A stretch of 64,000 bases of DNA from Rhodothermales bacterium (lineage in GTDB: Bacteria > Bacteroidota > Rhodothermia > Rhodothermales > Bin80), in the NCBI GenBank assembly GCA_958296045.1, contig CATQHT010000002.1, forward strand, positions 496,001 through 560,000, read 5' to 3'. Position 1 is the first letter of the stretch. Every line of letters begins with the position of its first letter. Of the stretch, positions 44,151 to 53,133 are shown in pieces. Below the pieces are notes generated by a model. It worked only from the letters and a program-made list of their open reading frames with translations. It had not been told where the DNA came from and searched no databases. The position numbers and the translations under genes are program-made.

Positions 44151-46232
44151 ATGAACCTTGCGAAAAAGAACGAGAAGGGCAACGTTGTGAAGAGCGGCCA
44201 GCCTATGCCTCTGGGCGCACGCTGGGATGGCCAGGGGGTCAACTTTGCATTGTACAGTCGCCATGCACGGCGTGTTACGCTCTGTCTGTTTAACAGTCCA
44301 TCTAGCACGGCGCCAGCGCGCGTCGTTCCAATGAAGGATCGTCACGGGCCGGTCTGGCATGCCTATGTGGCGGGCCTGGGGCCCGGGCAGCTGTACGGGT
44401 ACCGAGTAGATGGGCCCTTCGCACCCAGGTCCGGCCATCGTTACAATCCGAACAAGGTGCTTCTTGATCCTTATGCACGGGCCATCGGCCGCATGCCGAG
44501 ATGGGATGCCAGCCTGTATGGTCAAGACAGGGACGACTTGTCGATGTCAACTCTAGACAGTGCTCCGCACGCGCCGCTGGGGGTGGTTACCGATGCGGTG
44601 CCACTGCACACGGAGCGCCCCCATATCCCCTGGGAGGACACCATCATTTACGAGACCCATGTAAAGGGGATTTCCCGGTGCCACCCCGAGGTGCCGCCAG
44701 AAGTGCGCGGGACGTTTTTGGGCCTTATCAGCTCGCCGGTGCTTGGGCATCTCAAGCGGCTGGGCGTCACTGCAGTGGAGCTTCTGCCCGTGCATGCGGC
44801 AGTGCAGGATGAGCGCCTGATCAAACAGCGGCTGGCGCAATACTGGGGGTACAACACCCTGTCGTTTTTTGCGCTGGACCCGCGGCTGGCCGCCGGTGAC
44901 GGCGTGCGGGCTATCGCGGAATTCCAGGAGATGGTGCGCAGCCTGCATGCGGAAGGCATTGAGGTGATATTAGATGTGGTGTACAACCACACTGGAGAGG
45001 GGGAACACCTGGGCCCGACGCTGTCATTCAGGGGTCTGGATAACTACGGGTACTACAAGCAGCGCCCCGACAATAGCCGTTTCGTGATGGACTATACCGG
45101 GTGCGGAAACACTTTGGATACCGGTAATGCGGCGGTGAGGCAGCTCATTATGGACAGCCTGCGCTACTGGGTTCAGGTGATGGGGGTGGACGGGTTTCGT
45201 TTTGATTTGGCTTCCGTCCTTGCCAGGGAGCGCTACGAAGTCAATATGCAGGCCTCTATGCTGCACATGATCCATCAGGATCCGGTGTTAAGGAATACAA
45301 AGCTTATTGCCGAGCCTTGGGATGCGGGACGCGACGGGTATCAGTTGGGGGCATTCCCGTGGCGATGGAGCGAGTGGAATGACCGGTATCGCGACACTCT
45401 TCGCCGCTTTTGGCGAGGCGATCCGGGCATGGCTGGCGAATGTGCCACGCGTCTGGCAGGTTCGAGCGATCGCTTTGCGCGCAGGCACCGGCGGCCGTGC
45501 GCCTCGGTCAACTTCGTTACTAGCCACGACGGGTTCACACTGGAGGATCTGGTGAGCTATTCCCGCAAGTACAATGAAGCCAATAAGGAAGGCAACCGTG
45601 ACGGCAGCAGCCAGAACTACAGCACAAACTGCGGAGTCGAGGGGAGCACCCAGGAGGTTGCGGTGCTTGCGCGGCGTGATCGTCTAAAGCGAAGCATGTT
45701 TGCCAGCCTTCTGGTATCGCAGGGGGTACCGATGATTCTGGGCGGCGACGAGCTTTCTAGGACGCAGCGGGGCAACAACAACCCTTACTGCCAGGACAAT
45801 GTCATCAGCTGGTATGACTGGACGCTGGATGCACGTCAGGAGCGTTTCTTGGACTTTGCCAGGAAGGTGGTGGCCTTGCGCCGGGCACATCCGAATCTAC
45901 GTCGGACTCATTATCTGACCGGACAACCCAACGAAGAAGGCAGGCGCGACGTCACTTGGTGGCATCCTGCTGGCCGCGAAATGAAACCGGGTGACTGGTC
46001 GCGCGCCCGCTGTTTCGCGATGCAGATTGACGCAGGGCCTGTAGACGCCACTGCCCTACTGTTGGTGTTCAACGCCGCCTCAGAAGAGGCGAACGTTGTG
46101 TTGCCCGCTGGGCGCTGGCGCGTAGTGCTGCACGAGGGATCAGACGAAGTCTTTGACGCTGACGATGCGTTGCGGATGCTGCCGTCGGCGTTTGCAGCGC
46201 TGGAAGCCGTGCGGGCTGCGCCGTCCCGGTGA
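44151..46232 (+). CDS. glgX: Glycogen debranching enzyme GlgX
   Basis: 693 residues. The N-terminal CBM48-like domain ([57 protein letters not shown]) is followed by the GH13_11 barrel with [44 protein letters not shown] and [17 protein letters not shown], then [21 protein letters not shown]. It hydrolyses alpha-1,6 branch points, normally on limit dextrins. It is divergent from glgE and convergent with malQ, completing a build-and-rearrange glucan set. Confidence 0.95.
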   Translation: MNLAKKNEKGNVVKSGQPMPLGARWDGQGVNFALYSRHARRVTLCLFNSPSSTAPARVVPMKDRHGPVWHAYVAGLGPGQLYGYRVDGPFAPRSGHRYNPNKVLLDPYARAIGRMPRWDASLYGQDRDDLSMSTLDSAPHAPLGVVTDAVPLHTERPHIPWEDTIIYETHVKGISRCHPEVPPEVRGTFLGLISSPVLGHLKRLGVTAVELLPVHAAVQDERLIKQRLAQYWGYNTLSFFALDPRLAAGDGVRAIAEFQEMVRSLHAEGIEVILDVVYNHTGEGEHLGPTLSFRGLDNYGYYKQRPDNSRFVMDYTGCGNTLDTGNAAVRQLIMDSLRYWVQVMGVDGFRFDLASVLARERYEVNMQASMLHMIHQDPVLRNTKLIAEPWDAGRDGYQLGAFPWRWSEWNDRYRDTLRRFWRGDPGMAGECATRLAGSSDRFARRHRRPCASVNFVTSHDGFTLEDLVSYSRKYNEANKEGNRDGSSQNYSTNCGVEGSTQEVAVLARRDRLKRSMFASLLVSQGVPMILGGDELSRTQRGNNNPYCQDNVISWYDWTLDARQERFLDFARKVVALRRAHPNLRRTHYLTGQPNEEGRRDVTWWHPAGREMKPGDWSRARCFAMQIDAGPVDATALLLVFNAASEEANVVLPAGRWRVVLHEGSDEVFDADDALRMLPSAFAALEAVRAAPSR

Positions 46233-46405
46233 GGGCTACCAGCATATCACTGGTGGAGAAAGGATTCGGCCAGCTCAATGCCATCACATGGCGTAGCAGG
46301 CCGGTGCCGCACCCTGTATGGCTTGAGCGATGTTAAGGGCCCAGAGCGGATGTGCGTGATTACCATTTAGGTCAGGAATCGGGCACCAAGTGGGTGGGTC
46401 GGCCC

Positions 46406-47896
46406 TCAGCTGCCGCGCCGATGGGTCCGGGTGAGGCTGCGCAGGTGGCTGGTTACCTCGCCCACCATCGCGGCCATATCGTTATGGCGTAAGCGCCAGG
46501 CCCAGTTGCCAAACGCGGTGCCAGGCGTGTTCATGCGCGCTTCGCCTCCTAAGCCGAGCACATCCTGGACAGGAAGGATCACCACAGCGGCGTCGGATGC
46601 CATGAGCACATGCGCGGACTGCCAGTGCCCTTCTGTTGCCGTAAGGCCAAGGTAGCGCTGGGCAAAAGCCCGGACGTCAGCAGGAGCCCGGGCCACCCAG
46701 CCACACCACGTATCGTTATCGTGCGTACCGGTAAAGGCAACTAGGTTGGGGCCGTAGTTGTGCGGCAGGTACGGGTTCGCTTCGTCGCTGTCGAAGGCAA
46801 ACTGCAACACGGCCATCCCTGCGAACCCGAACTGATCTTTGAGGGCCAAGACATCCTCAGTTATCACCCCTAGGTCCTCGGCGATGACCGGCAAGGGGCC
46901 GAACGCATCGGTCAGCCGGTTAAACAGCGCTGGACCCGGTCCGACAACCCATCGGCCGTTTACCGCCGTCGGCTCCGAGACTGGGATTTCCCAGTACCCG
47001 GCGAACCCGCGAAAATGATCCAAGCGCACCACATCGAACAGGTCAAGGGCCCGTCGGAACCGGCTGCGCCACCAGGCGAAGCCGCGGTGTTGCATCGTGT
47101 CCCAGCGGTATAAGGGGTTGCCCCAGCGCTGGCCGGTATCACTGAAAAAGTCAGGAGGCACCCCACCGACGGCCAACGGGTCGCCCTGGTCATCTAGCTG
47201 AAACAGCTCCTGCGCGGCCCAGACATCTGCGCTGTCGTGAGACACGTAGATGGGCAGGTCTCCGATGATCTGGATTCCGCGCTCGCGACAGAACGCTCGC
47301 AGGCGTTGCCACTGCAGCTGAAAGACGAACTGCCCAAAGCGCGCGTGCGCCCAATGGTGGGAGAGCCGCTCTTGGGCATAGGTGACTGCGCGTGCCACAT
47401 CCTTACACAGGAGCTCGGGCCATCGGGTCCATGGCTTGCCAAAGTGTTCCCCAAGTGCCACAAATGCAGCATAGTGATCCAGCCAGTAGGCTTCCTTCTG
47501 ACAGAAGCGCGCAAAACCCGATGACGCCCGCTGTGCAGCGAATCGCTTATATGCCTTGGTGAACAGAGCAGACTTGGAGACGACGACGCGGGCATAATCC
47601 ACAGCGGCACTTCCGGCCACATGGTGCCTTTCTAGGTCGGCTGCGCTCAAGAATCCGTCGGATACCAGATCCTGGGGGCTCACCAATAGTGGTTCCCCGG
47701 CGAAGCAGGAGGTCCCGGCATACGGCGAGTTGCCCAAACCGACGGGTCCTACCGGCAGTACCTGCCACCAGCACTGCTCTGCTTTTGCCAGGGCGCGGAC
47801 AAACTGGCGGGCCCCCGGCCCCATGTCGCCAATCCCAAAACGCGAGGGGAGGGAAGTGATGTGCAGCAGCAGTCCGCTGCTACGTGCGAAATTCAT
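46406..47896 (-). CDS. malQ: 4-alpha-glucanotransferase (amylomaltase)
   Basis: 496 residues from the ATG at 47896 (MNFARSSGLLLHITSLPSRFG); the track start at 47908 is a TTG. Conserved GH77 features: GDMGPGARQFVRALAKAEQCWWQVLPVGP, NSPYAGTSCFAGEPLLVSP, GDLPIYVSHDSADVWA, VRLDHFRGFAGYWEIP, VIAEDLGVITEDV and FTGTHDNDTW. It transfers alpha-1,4-glucan segments between chains. It is convergent with glgX and closely divergent from the GNAT gene (47 bases between the two ATGs), so its promoter overlaps that of GNAT. Confidence 0.95.
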   Translation of the reverse strand: MNFARSSGLLLHITSLPSRFGIGDMGPGARQFVRALAKAEQCWWQVLPVGPVGLGNSPYAGTSCFAGEPLLVSPQDLVSDGFLSAADLERHHVAGSAAVDYARVVVSKSALFTKAYKRFAAQRASSGFARFCQKEAYWLDHYAAFVALGEHFGKPWTRWPELLCKDVARAVTYAQERLSHHWAHARFGQFVFQLQWQRLRAFCRERGIQIIGDLPIYVSHDSADVWAAQELFQLDDQGDPLAVGGVPPDFFSDTGQRWGNPLYRWDTMQHRGFAWWRSRFRRALDLFDVVRLDHFRGFAGYWEIPVSEPTAVNGRWVVGPGPALFNRLTDAFGPLPVIAEDLGVITEDVLALKDQFGFAGMAVLQFAFDSDEANPYLPHNYGPNLVAFTGTHDNDTWCGWVARAPADVRAFAQRYLGLTATEGHWQSAHVLMASDAAVVILPVQDVLGLGGEARMNTPGTAFGNWAWRLRHNDMAAMVGEVTSHLRSLTRTHRRGS

Positions 47897-47943
47897 AGAT
47901 GAGGGCAAAATGATATCTTGCGGTGCAAAGGTACCGTGCGGAC

Positions 47944-48393
47944 ATGAACTGCAGCATCAGGCTTTGTGGCGAGCGGCATGTGGGCCTGGCCGTAGAGCTA
48001 TTTGAGCAGTATCGGCAATTCTATGGCATGCCGCCAAACAAAGATGGCGCGCATGCTTTCTTGACGCGGCGTCTGAAGCAGAAGGATTCAATCTTTCTAA
48101 TGGCAGAGAGCGAGCGGGGAGTGCCGCTGGGATTTGTTCAACTCTATCCCATGTTTTCTTCGACGCGGATGGTACGGCTTTGGGTGCTCAACGACCTCTT
48201 TGTGGTCCCTGATGCCCGCCGCAAGGGTGTTGGGATGCGCCTGATGGAGGCTGCTCGGTCTCATGCAGAGCGGCACGGCGTAAGGGCCATAGCGCTGGCC
48301 ACGCAGAAGCACAACGCTGCAGCCAGGAAACTCTACGAGGGCCTCGGCTACCGGCTGGACACGGAGTTCGATCACTTCGAACTGACATTGTAA
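47944..48393 (+). CDS. GNAT family N-acetyltransferase
   Basis: 149 residues from the ATG at 47944; the track begins at an upstream GTG. The acetyl-CoA fold is clear: SIFLMAESERGVPLGFVQLYPMF, then LNDLFVVPDARRKGVGMRLMEAA (motif A with RxxGxG pyrophosphate loop), and ALATQKHNAAARKLYEGLGYRLD (motif B). It acetylates an amine of unknown identity. The YaaW-like gene follows 30 bases downstream on the same strand. Confidence 0.93.
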   Translation: MNCSIRLCGERHVGLAVELFEQYRQFYGMPPNKDGAHAFLTRRLKQKDSIFLMAESERGVPLGFVQLYPMFSSTRMVRLWVLNDLFVVPDARRKGVGMRLMEAARSHAERHGVRAIALATQKHNAAARKLYEGLGYRLDTEFDHFELTL

Positions 48394-48423
48394 CCTAGCG
48401 CATCTGCTTACGTCTGAAGGAAC

Positions 48424-49155
48424 ATGAGAGATATTCTCCATCCGCTTAATGCGGCGGATTACCACTTCATTGTTAGCATCATCAAAGGACCCAGACAGCG
48501 GACCATGGAGTCGCTGGTGGATTCTGTCGGAGCGGGAGATGAGGATGCGCGTGAAGAGCTGTGCGTCATACTCGAGCACGAAATCCGCTATCTGGGAAGC
48601 GGAGACATACCATACCAGGCGCGCAAGCTTTTGGGTATGGTGCCTGGAGTGCCGCTGCGTGTCATCATTCGTGATACCGGGAAGGTGCTGAAGGTCCCGG
48701 TGCGGCGTCTGACCACCGACCGCGAACTGCTTCTAGGTCTTGCAGAAGACTATGCTACCGCGGAGTTTGCACGACTGGATCCGGCAGAGCAGCAGTCCAT
48801 GCTCGAAAACCTGGGCATTGACCGGCAGCGGGCGGCAGCCTTTCTCAAGCAGGGCGCCGGCGTGTTTGCGGTGCCTGTCATGATCGAGGCCTTCGGTCTG
48901 ATAGTGGTTCAGGGTCTGATTAAGACGGTGATATTCGGGATTATCGCTAAAGTGATCGGTCAGCAGCTCGCCAGTCGATTGTTGGCCTTCCTGTTTTCGA
49001 GGGTGCCGTGGTGGGCGGGGTGGATTTCGCCGATGGCCTGGGCACTTTCTGCTGGGTGGACGGCCATCAGTCTTCAGGGACCAGCGCGCCGCAAGACGGT
49101 GCCCGTACTGCTCTATCTGGGGCTTTGCGCAATGCGCGAAAACGAAACCGCATAG
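48424..49155 (+). CDS. YaaW-like (UPF0174) membrane-associated protein
   Basis: 243 residues. The N-terminal half is acidic and helical, with a block (LEHEIRYLGSGDIPYQARKL, VPLRVIIRDTGKVLKVPVRRL, then TDRELLLGLAEDY) whose order resembles the UPF0174/YaaW family, and a hydrophobic C-terminus (VMIEAFGLIVVQGLIKTVIFGIIAKVIG) ending PARRKTVPVLLYLGLCAMRE, the family's VPAVLQIACLR-type end. The function of the family is not known. It is co-oriented with the GNAT gene; the region beyond is decayed. Confidence 0.6.
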   Translation: MRDILHPLNAADYHFIVSIIKGPRQRTMESLVDSVGAGDEDAREELCVILEHEIRYLGSGDIPYQARKLLGMVPGVPLRVIIRDTGKVLKVPVRRLTTDRELLLGLAEDYATAEFARLDPAEQQSMLENLGIDRQRAAAFLKQGAGVFAVPVMIEAFGLIVVQGLIKTVIFGIIAKVIGQQLASRLLAFLFSRVPWWAGWISPMAWALSAGWTAISLQGPARRKTVPVLLYLGLCAMRENETA

Positions 49156-49312
49156 CCGGACTGGAATCTGCCGCAAAAAGCTCGACCAGGCGGCAGGCGG
49201 CAGGTGGCAGGCCTGGCAGCTGCATCAGGCGCGCCAGGCTGGCCAGCTGACAACAGCGGCCACCTCACTCGTTACGAATCCTGAGCCCAGCGCAGGTCTT
49301 TTCGACCTTCGG

Positions 49313-49943
49313 ATGGTGACTCGTGAGCCTGGCGGCGCAGCCACATGTGCAGTGCGTGTGGACGAGGTAACAGCCTACCTTCCGCGCGACTGTGGCTCTC
49401 CCTATGCCGGTGCCACTGTCTATGCTGTGCAGCAAGCGCTGACGATAGCCGGGAGCGGATCCGGCGTGGCCAGCGCCGAAGACTTCGTCCCCGTAAACGA
49501 CTTTACGCTAATCATTGGCGCCGAAGCCGCCGAAGCCGCCGCACCCTTCACGCGTACGCCCGTAGACTACCAGCACAGCAAATCCGACGAAACCATCATT
49601 CTGCGCAGCGACTACTCGATCGTGCTCACGAATAACGACGGACCCACCAGCACGGACTAGGCGAAGGTGGCCGCTGGGATCAGCTTCATCCCACCTTACT
49701 CGAACCCCAGCACGGGCTCCATCACATTCACGATCACCGTACACGAATACCTGGGACCGGTCAGTTTGTGACTCTTCAAAATCCTGGGTAAGCGGGTCGC
49801 CACCTCCTCGATGCCACTCTGCGGCTAGGCGAATACACGGTACGCTGAAGTAGCCACCGCGTGCCCGCTGGGGGGTACGCCTATGTGCTGGTTTCCAACG
49901 GGCACCAGCAAAGCGGGAGCCTAGTGGTGACTCGTAAGAAAGG
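49313..49943 (+). pseudogene. Decayed Calx-beta plus T9SS-tail surface protein
   Basis: The open part (49313-49660) reads SGSGVASAEDFVPVNDFTLII, then DETIILRSDYSIVLTNNDGP, a Calx-beta repeat. After a stop at 49658 the next codons give ISFIPPYSNPSTGSITFTITV, then VSL, a stop, LFKILGKRVAT, and further on RLGEYTVR and GGYAYVLVSNGHQQSGSLVVTR, which is a Por/T9SS sorting tail (YPNPSTG...VLGRRVA...GxYxVR) with stops and a frameshift. It is the remnant of a secreted adhesin-like protein. Confidence 0.75.
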
Positions 49944-50294
49944 TGCCGCCAACGGTACCGATCCTGAATCAACGAATCTGTTTCCAAAGGTACCTCCAAA
50001 CCAATAGATTGAAGGGATCACCCTGCGAGTGCCCAGATCCCGCCCCCAGCCTCGCTTCACCGTCCACCCAATAAGCACCTCGCGGTACGATGCGGGCCCT
50101 GTATTAACTGGTTGCGGCGGTAAGGAAATGGCTTTATCCTTCGAGACTGATCCGATGGGACGATGCGCACCTGATAGCGGTGAGCAGCATCACCGACACG
50201 CCGAAACAAGACTATTGCACTACTGCGGCTCTTGGCCAGTGTCTTTCCAGCAAGTAAGGCAGACCAAGGGACAGCGTCAAGATGCGTGCCGCCT
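49944..50294. other. Intergenic tract
   Basis: No gene was recognised between the decayed Calx-beta protein and the Sel1 gene; short ORFs on both strands lack motifs. Confidence 0.4.
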
Positions 50295-52973
50295 CTAGGC
50301 CTCGCGCTTCTCCCTCGAGCGGCGAAACCACATCGCCGCCTTCACAAAGTCTCGCGGCACACCCCTTCCTAGACGATAGGCCGCAGACAGCCTTTCCTGG
50401 CTGTCTACATGCCCCTGCTCGGCCGCCAGCTCGAACCATTTCGCCGCCTCCACGTCGTCTTGAGCCACCCCACGCCCCTCAGCATATAGCGTACCGAGCT
50501 TGAACTGGCTCTCTGCATAGGCCCGCTTCGCAGCCAAACGAAACCATTGAATCGCTGCTTCCTGGTCCTGAGGCACTCCGATTCCGGCCTCATAATAGCA
50601 GCCAAGCTTGTATTGACTTTTCCGGTATCCCTTATCGGCCGACAACCTGTACCACGAAATCGCCTGCGTCTCGTCCTGGGGCACGCCCCTGCCAGCCTCA
50701 TAGTAACAGCCAAGCTTGTACTGACTCTTCCTGTTCCCCTGGTTGGCCGACAACCTGAACCAAGAAAACGCCTGAGTGTCATCTTGGGGCACGCCCCTGC
50801 CGGCTTCATAACAGCAGCCAAGCCTGCATTGACTTTTCCGGTATCCCTTATCGGCCGACAATCTGTACCACGAAATCGCCTGCGTCTCGTCCTGGGGCAC
50901 GCCCCTGCCAGCCTCATAGTAACAGCCAAGCTTGTACTGACTCTTCCTGTTCCCCTGGTTGGCCGACAACCTGAACCAAGAAAACGCCTGAGCGTCATCC
51001 TGGGGCACGCCTCTGCCAGCTTCATAACAGCAGCCGAGCTTGTGCTGACCCTTCGCGTACCCGTGGTTTGCCGCCCGTTTGTACCACGCTGCCGCCTGAG
51101 CGTCATCCTGCGTCACACCATTGCCCGTTGCGTAAATGATGCCCAGTTTGAGCTGGCCTCTCGGATAGTCCAGCTCCGCCGCCATACGGTACCACCTGTG
51201 AGCCTCTGCCAGATCTTGGGCTACGCCCTGGCCGTGCTCATACATCAGACCCAGATTGACCTGGCTGGCGCTATAGCTTTGGTCTGCCGCCCGGCGATAC
51301 CATTTTACGGCCTCTTCTTCATCTTTGGCTACCCCGCGGCCACTCGCATACATGTTGCCCAGGTTGCACTGGCCTCTCGGATAGCCCTGGTCTGCCGCCC
51401 GGCGATACCACTTTACGGCCTCTTTTTCATCTTTAGCCACCCCGTGGCCACTCGCATACATGTTGCCAATATTGCATTGGCTTGACAAATATCCCTGCTT
51501 CGCCGCCAGCATATACCACTCTGCTGCCTCAACTTCGTCTTTTTCGACCCCCCGGCCATTAAGAAGCATCTTTGCCAGATTGGATTGGCCTCGCGCGTAT
51601 CCCTGCCGCGCGGAGCGGCGGTACCACTTGACCGCCTTTCCCTCGTTCTTGGTCACCCCCTCGCCCAAGGCGTACAAGTTGCCCAGATTGCACTGAGCCG
51701 GCGCGTATCCACGCTTGGCCGACTGCTTGTACAGCTCCGCTGCCCGAGTTTTGTCTTGAGCTACGCCCCTACCATCCGCGTACATCCTGCCAAGCTTGCA
51801 CTGGCCACGGGCGTACCCCTTAGAAGCCGCCAGACGGTACCACTTCACGGCCTTGGCCTCGTCCCGAGCTACCCCTTTGCCCCTAGCATACATGGTACCC
51901 AGATTGCACTGGCCCGGCGCATAGCGCCGCTCAGCCGAGAGGCGATACCAGTAAAAGGCCTCGTCCTTATCCTTCGGAACGCCTTTGCCATGTTCATATA
52001 GATGGCCAAGGGCACACTGAGCGCGCGGGTACCCCTTGTTAGCTGCCTCCCGAAACCACCTGACTGCCTCATCCTGATTTTTTTCCACGCCTTTGCCTGC
52101 GGAATACATGTTCGCCAGATTGCACTGAGCAGGCAAAAACCCCTGCTCCGCCGATCGGCGATACCATTTAACCGCCTCCTGAGCGTCCTTGCGAACGCCT
52201 CTGCCTAATGCATACATGTACGCCAAGTTGAACTGGCCCCATGGATTCTCCTGGTCGGCAGCCCGCCGGTACCACTTCACGGCCTTGTCCCAATCCCTGG
52301 GCACGCCCCAGCCTCTGTCATAAATCCTGCCCAGTTGCCCCTGACTCTTTGCACATCCCTGCTGGGCAGCTAATCGTATCCACTTGGTTCCTTCAACCGC
52401 GTCTTTGGGCACCTCTCGGCCAAACAGGTATGTCTCACCCAGTCGGGTCTGACTGCGCAGATGGCCCTGCTGAGCAGCCAGCCGCCACCACTTTATTGCC
52501 TCACTTCGGTCTACGAGCGCGTCCCGGTCGGACACCAACAGTTGCCCGTAGTGATACTGCGCTTTAGCGTAGCCATTTTCAGCTGACCGCCTAAACCACG
52601 CGGCTGCTTCGACCTCGTCGCTTCGAACGCCTCTGCCGACTTCATAACAACGGCCCAGCCTGTACTGGGCGGGTGCGTACTGCTGCCGTGCCGCCCGGTG
52701 GTACCACCTTAATGCCTCCACGGTGTCTCTAGCCACGCCACTGCCCGACTCATACATGGAACCCAGCCTGTACTGGGCGGGCGCGTGACCCTGTATTGCC
52801 GACTTCTTGTACCAGCGGGCGGCTTCCTTACTATTCAGCGGAACGCCGTTGCCGCCCTCGTACTTCAGGCCGGTATCGTATTGCCGAAAGGCATCTGCCA
52901 GCTGATCCGAAGCCGCTCGGCGCTGGTTAGCTTCGAGATCCGCTAGATGATTCTTGTCGTGACTTAGCGACAT
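50295..52973 (-). CDS. Giant Sel1-repeat protein
   Basis: 892 residues from the ATG at 52973 (MSLSHDKNHLADLEANQRR); the longer track ORF lacks support in its first 92 codons. From about residue 35 it is almost entirely Sel1 repeats of 36 residues (AxxWYRxAAxQGxAxxQxxLGxxYxxGxGVxxD), about 23-24 copies, forming a helical solenoid for protein-protein binding. There is no signal peptide, so it is probably cytoplasmic or exported by an unrecognised route. Sel1 proteins often act as scaffolds and, in host-associated bacteria, in host interaction. Repeats near the C-terminus are nearly identical, pointing to recent expansion. Confidence 0.93.
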   Translation of the reverse strand: MSLSHDKNHLADLEANQRRAASDQLADAFRQYDTGLKYEGGNGVPLNSKEAARWYKKSAIQGHAPAQYRLGSMYESGSGVARDTVEALRWYHRAARQQYAPAQYRLGRCYEVGRGVRSDEVEAAAWFRRSAENGYAKAQYHYGQLLVSDRDALVDRSEAIKWWRLAAQQGHLRSQTRLGETYLFGREVPKDAVEGTKWIRLAAQQGCAKSQGQLGRIYDRGWGVPRDWDKAVKWYRRAADQENPWGQFNLAYMYALGRGVRKDAQEAVKWYRRSAEQGFLPAQCNLANMYSAGKGVEKNQDEAVRWFREAANKGYPRAQCALGHLYEHGKGVPKDKDEAFYWYRLSAERRYAPGQCNLGTMYARGKGVARDEAKAVKWYRLAASKGYARGQCKLGRMYADGRGVAQDKTRAAELYKQSAKRGYAPAQCNLGNLYALGEGVTKNEGKAVKWYRRSARQGYARGQSNLAKMLLNGRGVEKDEVEAAEWYMLAAKQGYLSSQCNIGNMYASGHGVAKDEKEAVKWYRRAADQGYPRGQCNLGNMYASGRGVAKDEEEAVKWYRRAADQSYSASQVNLGLMYEHGQGVAQDLAEAHRWYRMAAELDYPRGQLKLGIIYATGNGVTQDDAQAAAWYKRAANHGYAKGQHKLGCCYEAGRGVPQDDAQAFSWFRLSANQGNRKSQYKLGCYYEAGRGVPQDETQAISWYRLSADKGYRKSQCRLGCCYEAGRGVPQDDTQAFSWFRLSANQGNRKSQYKLGCYYEAGRGVPQDETQAISWYRLSADKGYRKSQYKLGCYYEAGIGVPQDQEAAIQWFRLAAKRAYAESQFKLGTLYAEGRGVAQDDVEAAKWFELAAEQGHVDSQERLSAAYRLGRGVPRDFVKAAMWFRRSREKREA
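50622..51053. repeat. 216-bp tandem duplication inside the Sel1 gene
   Basis: Positions 50622-50837 and 50838-51053 are two copies of a 216-bp unit equal to two Sel1 repeats (72 residues). They share long identical stretches, including CGGTATCCCTTATCGGCCG and CCTGTTCCCCTGGTTGG, whereas other repeats in the gene are much more diverged. It keeps the reading frame. Confidence 0.8.
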
Positions 52974-53133
52974 GCTGTATCTGACTTGGAATTGTCTGTA
53001 CGTGTGCCTTATAAATATAACCGACAAAGTCGCCCGGAACAGAGTCGTCGACTGCGAAACGGCATCACCGAGCTTTGTCGCCTGCTGGCAGTGCCTTATG
53101 GCTGCACGCGAAACGTGTCCAAGTAGCGAAACA

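Noticed and set aside
50405-51485. Two long ORFs (233 and 312 residues) in alternate frames of the Sel1 gene
   Set aside because: Repetitive, Thr/Arg-rich or Val/Leu-rich shadows of the repeated coding sequence.
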